Shown: one piece after another, positions 11,676-23,530 of the stretch | How the letters are laid out: the number at the start of each line of letters is the position of its first letter | How positions within the stretch are numbered: position 1 is the stretch's first letter | Origin: Stratiolaelaps scimitus | Lineage: Eukaryota; Arthropoda; Arachnida; Mesostigmata; Laelapidae | Reading direction: 5' to 3' | Length of the DNA stretch: 64,000 nt | Assembly (NCBI GenBank): GCA_019614645.1 | Contig: JABWDB010000016.1 | Span: 3,782,001-3,846,000, forward strand | Notes under the pieces: model-generated | What the model was told of the DNA's origin: nothing | Database searches by the model: none | What the model saw: only the letters and a program-made list of their open reading frames with translations | Translations under genes and position numbers: made by a program

Positions 11676-13856
11676 GCTTTTACATGTCTTTGTGTCGATT
11701 GTATTTATCCTCCCACAATAGCAAAAACAGCAACAACGACGCAGCTACTGGGTGGCTGAGTTATTTTTGGTTACTCGGAAACTTTTGTAGACACGAAAAT
11801 TGATAGCGACGGTTGTGCGACGCTATTAACTTGTGCGTACATTCAATTTATGCGAGGGACACATATGTTTGTGCGTTCGTAGCTCGTTGTGTCTATGACA
11901 GCAGTAATATGGATACTGTGGGTATCCTCGTATTTGTAGACGAGGTTGAGGATTAGATTGCACGATCCCGATTTCCGGCTGGAACCGTCAACGACCGCCG
12001 AGCATCAATCCCCTTGTAAACTCATCATCATCTAGAGCCATAACCTTCAATGAGCAGTGATCCGCTAGATTCTACGGCATAACGAACATCTTGTCCGACA
12101 AAGTTAACTTTTAAGACCGAAATGTTTGATAAAGTTGAGTATGACCTAGGCTGGATGATACCGCCATAGACATCGAGCGATGCCTATTATAATTAGAGTA
12201 CTTAAGCCGACCACGTAATTAGAACATGGACTGTTGTTAAACGGCACTAATGAGTACGTGAGATAGAGCATTGTTGATATTTCCTCCGTTCTCGCGAAGA
12301 CTGCATTGCGAATACAGCACTATCTTTTACGAGAATAATAGTCGGATTATAACGACAAAATGCAGCTGGCAAAATCTGCACGTTCTTCGCAAAACTCGAT
12401 ACAACTTGAGAGTTGATTGTGAAAATCGCGATCCACGTTTGTCAGGAGTTGACGCGATAACCTGTTGTTAGCTACCAAGCATCGCTATTCAAAAGAAATC
12501 TCGTGGCCAGACATGTTACTGTGCCCTAAACTGCATCTCATAACTCTTTCACATAAAAACGATGAGAATAATGCCTTATATCACCTCTGGTCATCTAGAT
12601 ATTTTGTGTCCTCTAGCATACCTGATATACAGATTAACGTACGCAATATCTTCTACAGTGTCAGCTGTATCAGCACTATTGGCTACGAGACGAACTGCTA
12701 TTTACGGAACACTGGAAATGACTGAGAGAGCGAGGGGCACCTCGACAAAAAAAGATTATCTCTCGTTCGTACCCCTATTGTCACCCTGTCGAAACTTGCC
12801 TATTTGTTTTCTACGAAAGACATCGGATCGAACTACGACCATCGCACTGTTCACCGATGTCTACACAGCCTATTCCTATGCGTGCATGTACGTACGTTCC
12901 AATGTGAAGAGAGAGGAACGCTTATGCGATTGCATGTTTGACACATGTCCGCATGGTACGATGCCGTGTCGTGAAGTGAAGTCGTTGTTTACTCCAGCGT
13001 TGCTCCACCCCTCAGCCTTTCATCCTTCCTCGGTCGGTCGACCGGTCGGCAGAGGGCAAGACCGCCGCTCTAAGCTAGCGGACGAGGTTTCTCTCTTTGG
13101 AGTCGTCGGATCACGCAGTCAAAGGCTGGGCGCGTTCCTGTCTCTGTCAGCAGCTCGAGCCGCTCCGAGCCCTCATCTCTCGAAGCACCGTGGCACGGTG
13201 ACTCTTTCAACAGTGAGAAGCCAACAGAAGGGATGAAGGCTTTTTGTGCTGTTGACATAGCCTCCGAAATTTTCATGTCGAAGTTGGTAGCAGGCTCACC
13301 TCTGAAGGGCATACGATGTGACCCGGCCGATCGGATGGACGGTGCGATCGTACAAGGCACAGATTGGCTTACGGCAACACTAGAGAGTTCAGCAGACTCA
13401 GGTGGAACCTCGAAATAGACTGCTGGTAATGCTGATGCTGGGGATATGCTGGAACGCTGACGAAATCAGTGGCAGTTGCTACAATATGTTGAACAATTGT
13501 ATGGAATTTCGACATAGTCAGTGTAGCCACTCGGGTACGGGGTTCTCTCCAGCGGTAAATGTTTTATTCAGAAACAGAGTAAAAGCATCGGGTGAAGACG
13601 CGTTGTAGAAGTGTAAATGAGAAGTATCCGGTGTAATGCCAGCCAGAAGTCCCAAAAATGCAACGACTACTCTCTGGACGTGCTGGATAATTTTTGCGAA
13701 GCCGGATCCTTCCCAACTGTAGAATTAGGAGCTGGGCAACAGCATTTGCCTGTCGACCCGTCACAGGACCTTATGGGAATGTTTACCGCAATTTTCCACA
13801 GGAGAATATATATATATATATATATAATATGAGAGCGCTCCATGATGATAGAAGGG

Positions 13857-13880
13857 GTCTGCGTTTGCTAGAACGCAGAC
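13857..13880. repeat. Perfect 9-bp inverted repeat
   Basis: GTCTGCGTT, six spacer bases, then AACGCAGAC. The stem is perfect and GC-rich inside AT-rich DNA, just after a (TA)n tract. Function unknown; it may be a palindromic protein site or simply chance. Confidence 0.7.
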
Positions 13881-16193
13881 CACATTTCAGTCTGCGGAAT
13901 TCTATCTGCTTAAGTCTGGGCATACTGTTGGCTGGATGGCACAGGGCTTACGAGGCGTATAGTGATTGTTCGGAAGGACAAAAGCGACAATAACATATTG
14001 CCAGTGAAATGGCCCGCACATGCGACGATGAAGTGATCTGGTGGTCAAGCCGGGTTGAAGGACATACACCACAGTGGATTACCCGTATGTACAGTTAAAT
14101 AGACACAGCTTGTGTTGGGGAAGAGAGCGTCTCTCAGCAGAGGATGGTGGTTTTAGCAGGTAGAGGCGTTTTGTCATCCACGTCAACCCCCACCACCGCC
14201 ACCGCTGCTGCTGCACTGGATCTGCTCAGTTTCTATAGAGACTGGAATGTCTATGGTGGTGTCCATGCTTTTGTGGAAAATTTCCTCCTCTTAAAAAAGA
14301 AAAAAAGCTTGTCGTGTGTGAAGAATGCAGATATATTTGCGCGATGATACTCGAGGATGATGCTGTGAGGAATTGTCGACAAAGATCGTGGAAAAAAATA
14401 TCTCGCAGACAGATCGCGTGTAGCTCTCAATGCTCGACAGTGTTTCCCAAAGAAAAGCTGCTGGTGGAACAGGTTATACAAATCGACCTGGCTAAGAGGA
14501 GAGGTGTAGCGTCGCCGTATGGACTGACATCCTCGATACACAACCCTGCTCAGTGGCATTGAAGTGGAAAAGAAGGACACTCATTTGATTGCACTGGTTC
14601 TCCAGTTGAAAGTTGCGAGACGTCACCAATATTTTACAGCGGCGTTCATTGATCGACTACCAATATGCGTCCCGAATATCGATATGAATATAGTGAATAA
14701 TGCTTTTGTACCCTAGATAGCGAAAGGGTTCGAAGTATATTCTCAATCAGGTACACTAGAGAAGGAACAGTTTGCAGTACAACCACTGCCACTAGTAGTG
14801 GCTGACTGTTATAACTTGTGCATCGTATCCCGCGTCGTTGTGTGCGTATAGGGGTGTTTGTGTGTGTGTCTGAATCCTCAATCCAATCCTAATCCTCAAT
14901 ATATAGATATAGAAAAAGCAAAGCCAACGTATCCAAAATAAATAACCAGCACGCTGGGGCCATCCCAAAGCTCCTCTCGCACAGAATCCCACAGCCACTC
15001 CGAGCCAGCGGTGAAACCGGATGCACCTACGTGTCGTCACAGCATCCTCCCTTCCAGCTACAGCAGCAGCAGCTCCAACGACGGAGGCGACCCCATTCTT
15101 ACCATCCCCCCGCCCCGGAATCGCGTTGCTCCCTACAACTCACACCAAGTCACCCCTCCAACCACGACTACTTGTCTGGGTAGTAGCTGCTCGAGTGAGA
15201 CGCCCGTGACAGCTATAGCCACATCGGATACGTCGGCAAGCGACTCTCAGCAAGCCAGAGGGAGTGTGTCCGTATCGGCTAAACTTCTGTGTTCATTTAA
15301 GCTTGGCCGCCTCTGTTCAACTCGCTTCGAACCGACGGCGGAAACTGAACAAGATGATCGGATTTCGCTTTGATACTCCAAACTTGTCCATGGCCCGATC
15401 TACCGATGACGTGCGATTCTGTTGAGGTCGCAAACTAAACAACTACCGCCGTACTGTTATATGTCGACTAGTGGTTTGGTTCATGCAACTGCGCTATGAT
15501 TTCCGCACATTGAAATTCTGCCAAATCCATCCAGAAGTCCTATTTCTCTAATAACTCATCTTGAAGCTGACAATGACGACTGTTCATTTTGAGTGGACAT
15601 ATTCTACGCTTCGTAAAGTCGAGCGTGTATCTACTCCATACCGTTCAAGGATCGTGTGTTGATCGTTTTGTGCTTTGGCTGCTCGTTAGTTTGGCCGGAC
15701 ATATAAAGTTGGAACAAACTCTCACTCTGTTGTGCGGGGCCCGTTCGCCAACACAACCACTAAAGCTGCTGTCCGATTGGCCGGCTTTTCAAGGGGATTT
15801 GTGGCGTTGGCCCAAAAACAGACTGTGGGGTTGTGCGAAAACAAAGCGGAAATACCGCCGCCAAGTAAAAGAAGAGGCAAAGCAACAGGCGAGGCTGTTT
15901 CGCAGCAGTTCTACTGCGTCGGTTGCTGTCGAAACGGAACGGTTTCGATTTAAACAGCAGGAGAAACACGGCAAGAGAATCGGCCGAATCGTCCGTTAGG
16001 TGACGACGGAGACGACGAGCGCCGCTATACAACACGGTAGTGGCTAGAGGATCTGCCTAAATCGGTCTCGTACTTTCTACTGTAGCCAAATGCGTATTTT
16101 GTATCCGCCTACATCGTATCTACTTGATGGTGGCACCCTCCAATACATACATCTCACCAGTCGAAGCATATTGCAGGTTGGTATATAACTACA

Positions 16194-16197
<4 letters not shown>

Positions 16198-16224
<27 letters not shown>

Positions 16225-16226
16225 TA
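16198..16226. repeat. (TA)n microsatellite
   Basis: Uninterrupted TA dinucleotides, about 14 units, in non-coding DNA. Confidence 0.95.
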
Positions 16227-19200
16227 AGCTACGGTTACATTTATAGCTTCCCAGGACTTGAAAAAAAGTTAAGCAATATCGAATCGATTATTTTTTCTAA
16301 GTTATGATCACACACACATACAGGCGTATAAAACTCTACCGAGCATTGCAATGCGGACATATTATGAATGCTTCAGGGTCGATTCTGGCGATCGCCAAAT
16401 CCAAAATGGGGAGGGAGTCCCACCTTTTGTTGTTGTAGTAATTACTCTCATATAGGGCAGACACTTCGTCTCAGTGTAAACTATTCGAATTATGGTCTAA
16501 TTCGTGTGTGTTCGTTCTTGTCAGCATTTTCTACATTCGTCGATACATTCACATTTGCACACGTTTCCCATATTGGTTCTTTTAACCGGGCTGTTTTTCA
16601 CTCCACGTGAACTTAAGCAATGCCAAGACTGCAGTTCAATTAACAAGCTGAAATTTGTATTGTATTCCTCGTTTTCGGGCAATTCTCCGAGGCATATTCT
16701 AGTGCAATATGCTCTGTTCAACGATTGTACTGATTAGTTGAGAGAAAACGAAGAGTTTATATACCTTTACGTGTTTCATACTTAGCTCAACATGGACATG
16801 TTTCGAGTCTTTAGTTAATTGTCTAAGACAATCAATCTAGTTAATCCGAACAATGTACTGTAATTACAAGCAGCTCGCTCTGTGTGATAGCGTCGATTGT
16901 ATCCGGCTCTCGGTGTTTTCTAGACCACTCTCTCCCTCTCGTTCTGTCTCGATTTCTCCATTCAGGATGAATTCAGGAACAACGTCCGAGCAACGCGAAC
17001 GAGGCCATCCTTGAGCAGCAACAGCAGCAGGAGATACCGTCGTTTGTCGCTGCCGACTAAGCAGACGAGATGGGAGGCACCGCAAATTAATGCCATAGGA
17101 TGAACTGATGAATACGCCGAGGGGTGCGCCGCTGAGCTAATGAATCTTCAGGAACCGCTGGGGCAGACCACTGGAACTGGAAAAGCGAGGAACAACCAAA
17201 AAAAAATGAGGAAACGCAGTTGTCTCTCGTCGTCGACGACTGCTCTCGATGATCGAATATAAATAGGAGAAGATCAGTGTAGATATGGGAACCGACCACA
17301 AGCGGGCCGCCGTAGAGAGATGGAGAGAGTGGTACCGAAGCTGACCATAGGACATAGGTCGGCCACGGGGTCGTCATATATAATTTAGTACTCGGCTCTT
17401 GAGGGCTAACACCAGAATACGGGCGGGGTCGGGTACGTAAATACGTGGATATGCAGCAACGACCACTGATGAAACAATTGCCATATATTTATTACTACAA
17501 TAGCTATTTGTCACGTTAAATTTACAAAATCAACATTTCACAAACGAGACATACGCGCATATATAATTGATTCACTCGACATTACGTCGGTATCCGGCAC
17601 TCGACAAAGACATCAGCAACATGACCACAGGTAAAAACGTGTGGGTATAAAACTAGACTCTATATAATTATTTGTGAATCTTGAGGCTGTAAAATTGCCA
17701 AATCAGAATATTTCCAGACCTTAGCTTAGTTCTGCCTATCTAGAATATTTAGCGAAGCCGAAACGTTGTATACCACATTGGTAAAACTCGACGATGGAAA
17801 CATACATATATAAGAACCTTGGCAGCAGAACATAGAGAAAATGCGGTTCTGAAGATGGACTTAAGTGATTACTACAATCACAGACTACTATGGCACGAAC
17901 ACGATTCGGTAGTCGGTCATTAAAAAAGAGAAAAATCACAAGAAGGCAATGAATATCTAGTAACCCCATGGGACTTGGTCAAAGCATCCTCCATTGCATC
18001 GGTCGTTACCCCCGAAGCCCCCTCCCTTGACTGGCCTTTAACGTCACGAATGCAAGAAAAGGTAGCACATTTTCATAGGCCCTGTCGTAGAAAGGGAAAA
18101 TACTGAGCGTTGGCTAAGGAAAAAAACATTGGGGGCAATAATTAAGGACTTATCCAACTTATTTTGTACTCACCAGAAGAAATGAGTTGGGCGAAATCGA
18201 GTTGGGCAATAAATAATGAACGGCGAGGACGTCCACCCCTTCGAGCAGAGAGCTTCACCATGTTTGTTTCATTAAGAGACACAAGATATTGTTCGTGTGG
18301 AAGGGGCGCTGGGATGTTGGTTTACGAATATAATAAATCATAACGTGCTTTGCAATCTACGGAAAAGTATCTCCTTTTACATCAGGTATCGAAATAAACC
18401 TGTAACTAACAGCCGTTTTGTAACTAAGGTGCCCACTAAGGACCTATTTTTTCTTGTTTACAGAACGTTAATCGCCTAGTGAGGAGCTCTTATATTGTAC
18501 TTTAGGCCTAGCCGAAAGCATTCGAGATTCCCAAACAACCAACAACTATCAGTGAAGGACAACGCTGAAGGTTTGCAGCTAATGAAGCCATCAATTGGCT
18601 GAGGATCCATCTGAGGTGCGAACCCAAGTTAGGCTATCCTCACTTGTGATGGCCCTCTATTGTTCCGTTTTCTTCCTAATTTGGCCAGTAGCTCTAATGG
18701 GTATCCAGTTCTGCATGCGAGGCGCTGAATTGACGTAAGTCAGGGACATTTCTGGGTGACGTGCGGGCTGGTGGAATAAATTCGATGAAAATAACAGATG
18801 TGGCTCCAGCCAGACAAATGTGACTCCACACCAGAGAGCCATGCTCTATCTGGTGACATGAAACGTAATCATAGTTCATAACAAGGTACTCGATCAGTCT
18901 CCGACCGACCAGATAATTAGTCGCTGCCCCATGAGCAGGCACTAATTGAGAGTTAGGAGGTTAGATCGATATGCGGCTAACAGAAATTGCAGGAAGAATA
19001 TGGTCCCGATGAACTTGCGTCTCATCGAGCTGTTGCAGCAGACCCCTTCGCGGCGGGTGGGCGTACGCGGCTATTGCCTATTACACATTGATGCTTCGGT
19101 ACTGGCTACAAACATGAGCTCGTATTTCCCTCGAGCGTAAACTTTATATTGTGAAAATTGCAGAATCTGTAGCATGACTCGTGTAATGGCATGGCTAGAT

Positions 19201-21329
19201 CTGCCGCGAGCAGCACCAACGACAAAAACAACACAAAGTTCTATCTATAACTCACCACATAGTTTGGACGTTCGAGATCCAAGCAATATATATATATATA
19301 TATATATAGGAAAAAGCGCCATATATGTTCCGTGTCGAAAACCCTGCTCTGTTCATACGGGCGAAGCGAGTTTCACAAGAAGGTCACTCAGTACACTGCG
19401 AGAGCGTTATTACATTTCGTCATGTTCGTGCGTGCTTTTAATATCCGCTTACGATGTATTATACACTTAGGTACATGCACACCCGTAAACGGCTACGCAG
19501 TGTGTACTCATATATTGAAGTACACACAATTTATTCATATTTTAGCATATTCTTGCCTTACCTCTCTCTCTCTCATTTTCTGTTTCTGAAAACAAATGGT
19601 TACACATGTGAATGTGTTGGACGAGAGGACCCGGGCCTCGACTCGCCTTTACCAGTACGCTTATGGGTGATCCGCTTGATGAGTTCACTCTGCACCACGT
19701 CTTAGTGTCATAGTGTCTATCGACATTGTATGATATATGCCAACATATGCGCAATCGTCAAAGGCAGCTGATGCTGTTCCGATCTATTGGCGGCAGGTTC
19801 TCAGCGGCTAAGGGAGAAATAAATGTGGTTGATTAAGCTAGCATGTGCACGACAGCACCGGATCCCTCCCTACCGAACTGTCCCAACTCGAGGGTTCCAT
19901 TATTCTGATCTATTTCTGCGATCAAGCTTTACGCCTCCCCCCCACCCCAGTATATGGGGTATGGGTCTTTGCTCGGGCCATGTCAATATACCGGTCGTCA
20001 TAACGCCTTCATTTCCAGTCATTTCCTGATCGGACAGGCTCCTGATCTACACGTCAAGGCACGTCACCTCCTCGCGTGACAGTAAGCCGTTCCGACAAAG
20101 ACATTCGGATCGATTGTTGATCACTGGCCAACAACTTGCGTTCACCCATGACGCCCGATATTATTCAGTAGAGCAACTTGTGCAGCAGCCCGTATCCAAG
20201 ATCAAACCATTGAAAGCTCCATTGAATTTCATTCGTCTGCGCGGTGCGCATCAGGCAACACTCGACAAATTTTGTTTCGCTTCCAGAACAGTGAATCAAA
20301 CGCGGTGACAACGTTGTACTACCAGTAAATGGCGAATGTTATTTAGCGTTCTTTTATAGCAAACAATTCAAGCAGCTGTAATCGAGATAGGCCACCATTC
20401 AGTTATCAATTGATTCGTTCAGTGACGTCGATTGACGGAACCTGCAGTGGTACAATGCTTAAGGTCTCGCAAAAGATTATAGTAAAATTGTTTAGTTCAA
20501 CATGGTACACTGTGACTTCGTTTTTTTGTTGTTTTTCAAAACAAAACGCGATATACATTTGCAGGAATTAGCTACAGCCACTAAGCTTTAACATTACGTG
20601 AGAACACGTCCACTTAAGCATAATTTACCTCTGTAGACTTATTGTTAGAAAGCATAACTCGCGCATTCGGAAAGCAATGTCGGTCCCATGGTTGTAATTC
20701 GGAGACGTGGCTTGTTTGTTATGCCGTTACAACCGAATATAAGCTGTCTACACAGCACGAGAAGTAACCTGCCCGTAAAAGGCTTCTTTTTGGAATCATC
20801 CACAGCAAATCATAGCTACATTTTTGGTGGCTTTAAACTCAACGTGGTGGAATATTTACGAATTTTCTTCGACAGCAGCACCCCTCCTTTAAGATGAGAG
20901 AGAGAGCGAGAGAGGGACTGAGAGACAGATAGACATATATAGGTAGCGAGATACACATAGTGTCTATATTCACAACATCTTTAACAGTGGACCGTACCGC
21001 CTGGCGTCTGATATGCATACGTTCGTGTTATATTTCGCCTTGTTTTGGGTAACGGTCATAAGTCGGAAGAAGCAATGGAAGAGAGGCTTGCAATGTCGAA
21101 CGTTCAAACAAGTTTGCTTGCTAGCTAATGTGAGTGCACATCAAACTCCGAATCGTCACTGTGAGACACATCCTCCACTATATAGTGCTAGTGTTTTACA
21201 GAGTGTTCGAATAGAAATGGCCAAAATAGGTCGTTATTTGATGAAATTTGAAAATATGCCCACAGCAGTGGCAGTGCAGAAGATTAAGTCAGAAATATGA
21301 ATTGATCACATTTAGGGGTCAGTCGTACG

Positions 21330-21380
21330 AAGCAATGCAAAAGCAATACTGTGGACGTTAAAGGTTGGTTGAGAGTCCCA
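21330..21380 (+). repeat. Dispersed repeat B, copy 1 (diverged)
   Basis: Shares the core GAAGCAATGC...TGTGGACGTTAAA..TTGG.TGAGAGTC with copies at 22,052-22,112 (+) and 44,705-44,768 (-). Too short and diverged to assign to an element class. Confidence 0.55.
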
Positions 21381-21545
21381 CTCTTGTGAAATACATAGTT
21401 GCATAAACGGACTATAGGGTTTCTATTTACTGCAACTTTAGGTACTATATGCATTATACATCCTTGAGTCTATATATTAACATAACGAAAAACCACGCAG
21501 GCGTGTTGCATAAAATGTTATAATATAGATATATATATATATATA

Positions 21546-21803
21546 TTAGGTTGACCCAAAAAAATGAGACTCCTATTGTCTTCGATCATCGATTAAAGAC
21601 GGCTATAGGTGGCAGAAGGTATGCAAACATCTGTTTACTCCGAGACGCCTTAAATAACGAAGTTATAAATGGGAATAGAAATAGTGCATACCTAGCCGTC
21701 AGAAGGCTGCCAAAACTCTGGGACCAGTGTATAAATAAAAGAGATGCATACCTCTAACTCATACTAAAAAAATCTTTGCTTTAACTCACTTAGTTTAGTC
21801 TAA
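21546..21803 (+). mobile_element. Mariner-like DNA transposon, internally deleted
   Basis: The left end is TTAGGTTGACCCAAAAAAAT, typical of mariner terminal inverted repeats. The right end, GTCTAA, is a decayed inverted copy. Both ends abut (TA)n runs, in keeping with the TA target of mariner. In between, an open frame (to the stop at 21,755-21,757) jumps from the repeat into the last part of a mariner transposase: a GGRRYAN motif, then a helix-rich stretch and LPKLWDQCINKRDAY, close to the usual L-P-x-x-W-x-x-C-I-x-x-x-G-x-Y-x-E ending. All three catalytic Asp positions are deleted, so it cannot move itself. Its length of about 258 bp makes it MITE-like. Confidence 0.78.
21551..21757 (+). 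pseudogene. Mariner transposase C-terminal remnant
   Basis: Roughly the last 60 residues of a mariner transposase stay open to a natural stop 46 bp before the right element end. The N-terminal DNA-binding domain and the DDD catalytic core are missing because of a large internal deletion. No splice signals are needed, since mariner genes lack introns. The identification rests on the C-terminal LPKLW..CI pattern and on the flanking terminal repeat. Confidence 0.7.
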
Positions 21804-22051
21804 TATATATATATATCTATATATATTTAAAGTCTTTGACTGCTACCTAAGTCAGGAATATGTTCATTCCTATCCTCAGCAAAGGCACATGAACCCAGAT
21901 CGGATAGTTATTTCTAACATTCGACACAATTTTCCTTTAACAACGCGCTCAGATAGGTAATCGTTGCAACGGCAAACCTACAGATGGCAAATCTACTGAA
22001 CGTAGTGCTATGATCGGTCGGTATCGTTAGGGTTGGCCAGGCATGTAGGGA

Positions 22052-22112
22052 AAAGCAATGCGAAAGCGGTACCGTGGACGTTAAATGTTGGCTGAGAGTC
22101 AGCCCGAAAAAG
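22052..22112 (+). repeat. Dispersed repeat B, copy 2
   Basis: AAAGCAATGCGAAAGCGGTA, then CGTGGACGTTAAATGTTGGC and a stretch ending in CAGCCCGAAAAA. This matches the reverse complement of 44,705-44,768 at most positions. On the minus strand both copies translate to a similar NFFGL..S.HLTS.(V/A)PLS string, which may be a trace of coding origin or just nucleotide similarity. Confidence 0.7.
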
Positions 22113-23476
22113 TTTAGTTTAGGCATGTAGGGAACGTCACCATCAAGTCCACAGATCGGTAAATCTATTTCAAACATCATATTTGTTATGGAGGATTGGC
22201 TGTCATACCAGGGATCCAAGAATCTTGTACCTACATGTGTATTGCCTGTGGTATTGTGTGGTAACAGTGTTAACACATAAATTTGTAGCGATACCCCTTT
22301 AGTAGATTGCAGTAATATACCGTTTAGGTTCGACAGGACATACACCTTCAGTTCATATACCTTTCCGGAAAGCAGCTATCATCCATTTGTAACGGTTCCT
22401 GTCCAGCTCGAGGGCTACCTTGCGGACAGCCCGAGTTCGGGTAGAAGAACATGAAAGATGCCCTCTTAAGCTATTTCCGGAGTCGTGATATATTGACTGG
22501 CGTTCCGTTGTTGCTAGCCGGCGTATGCTGACTGCGCTGCCTTGCGTGGACAGCTGGTTAGGTCTGTGGCCCTCCTCACGTGGGAAGGAGTCTGGTCGAA
22601 ACGAATATCCCACATTAGGGAGATATACTTAGGCAATGCTAACATATTTTATTGACAGGTTGAAATACCGCAGCCACGTCATGATAGTAATCAAATGAAA
22701 GTGGTCCGTTTTTCACTGCCAGAATAGCTCTAAAATGAAACCTGTAACACAGCTATCATATGCGATATAATTGTATACTTAGAAAGGTGTAGAGGTTAAT
22801 GATTTGAACCGACGATATCCGGGGTCCAAGGCAGCGGCTTTGTATTTTATTTTTAGGCTAAAATGGGACTCATTCAATATTTCTCAGCTCGAGCTAAATC
22901 ACAATGAGAATACTATCTACATCAGCATCTCTTGTTTTTCAAGGCCGAGACAGCTTCGAGAGATCTCAGAAAATGCGATGCGGACAAACATCTAGCTTTC
23001 ATAAACACTATAGATATATGATGGTTGTTCATTCAATTTGATTAGCATACCACAACAGTATTCTAATTAGTTACGACCCACGAATGAATCACATATGTAT
23101 CATTGAGTTGTATATCGCTGATTATCGCGTTTCTTCCCCCATGCAGAGAAAAGGTGAAAGAGAACCAGACCTGCAGACAGATTGTTGTTGGTGTTGTGTT
23201 GAAGTTAGTCATTGAGCTAGACAGCGAGCCAGTCAGCAAAGGCCACTGTGAGCTTAGCAGACACGGGGTTTGCTGCTATGTATGTTTATGGCGGGCTGTC
23301 AGCCCATGTAGGCTATACTCTGTGTGGTGCAAGCTCATACATAGTCAGTCTGATAACGCCTCGGTCCCAGGCGAGTACAAAGACAAAGTTGTAGTCGCAA
23401 GTGGAAACAGCTGTATCTCGCTTTTTCCCTTTGCTTATCTTTGCTAGACACCGGCTCTACTGCGGTACATATATGT

Positions 23477-23480
<4 letters not shown>

Positions 23481-23518
<38 letters not shown>
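23481..23518. repeat. (TA)n microsatellite
   Basis: About 19 AT units followed by an imperfect GTATG extension to about 23,530. Confidence 0.95.

Positions 23519-23530
<12 letters not shown>

Larger units (their letters stand above)
11676..21329. other. Gene-poor stretch with microsatellites
   Basis: About 9.6 kb without a recognisable gene. It includes the longest open frame of the window (12,562-13,236, +) and a Ser/Thr-rich frame (15,020-15,373, +), neither with a domain, a family resemblance or a clear splice context. A possible eroded SINE tail lies near 16,609-16,642. (TA)n runs occur at 13,806-13,830, 16,198-16,226 and 19,285-19,308. Confidence 0.45.

Noticed and set aside
12562..13236. 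Longest open frame of the window (224 codons, +)
   Set aside because: No domain, mixed low-complexity composition, overlapped by other frames and no sensible splice context. A frame this long can arise by chance in 64 kb over six phases.
15020..15373. Ser/Thr/Pro-rich frame as an exon
   Set aside because: No flanking splice sites are convincing and no family is recognised; the composition follows the CAG/ACC-rich nucleotides.
22353..22613. 86-codon frame on minus
   Set aside because: Sits next to repeat B copy 2 and has no recognisable domain; probably repeat-related or chance.
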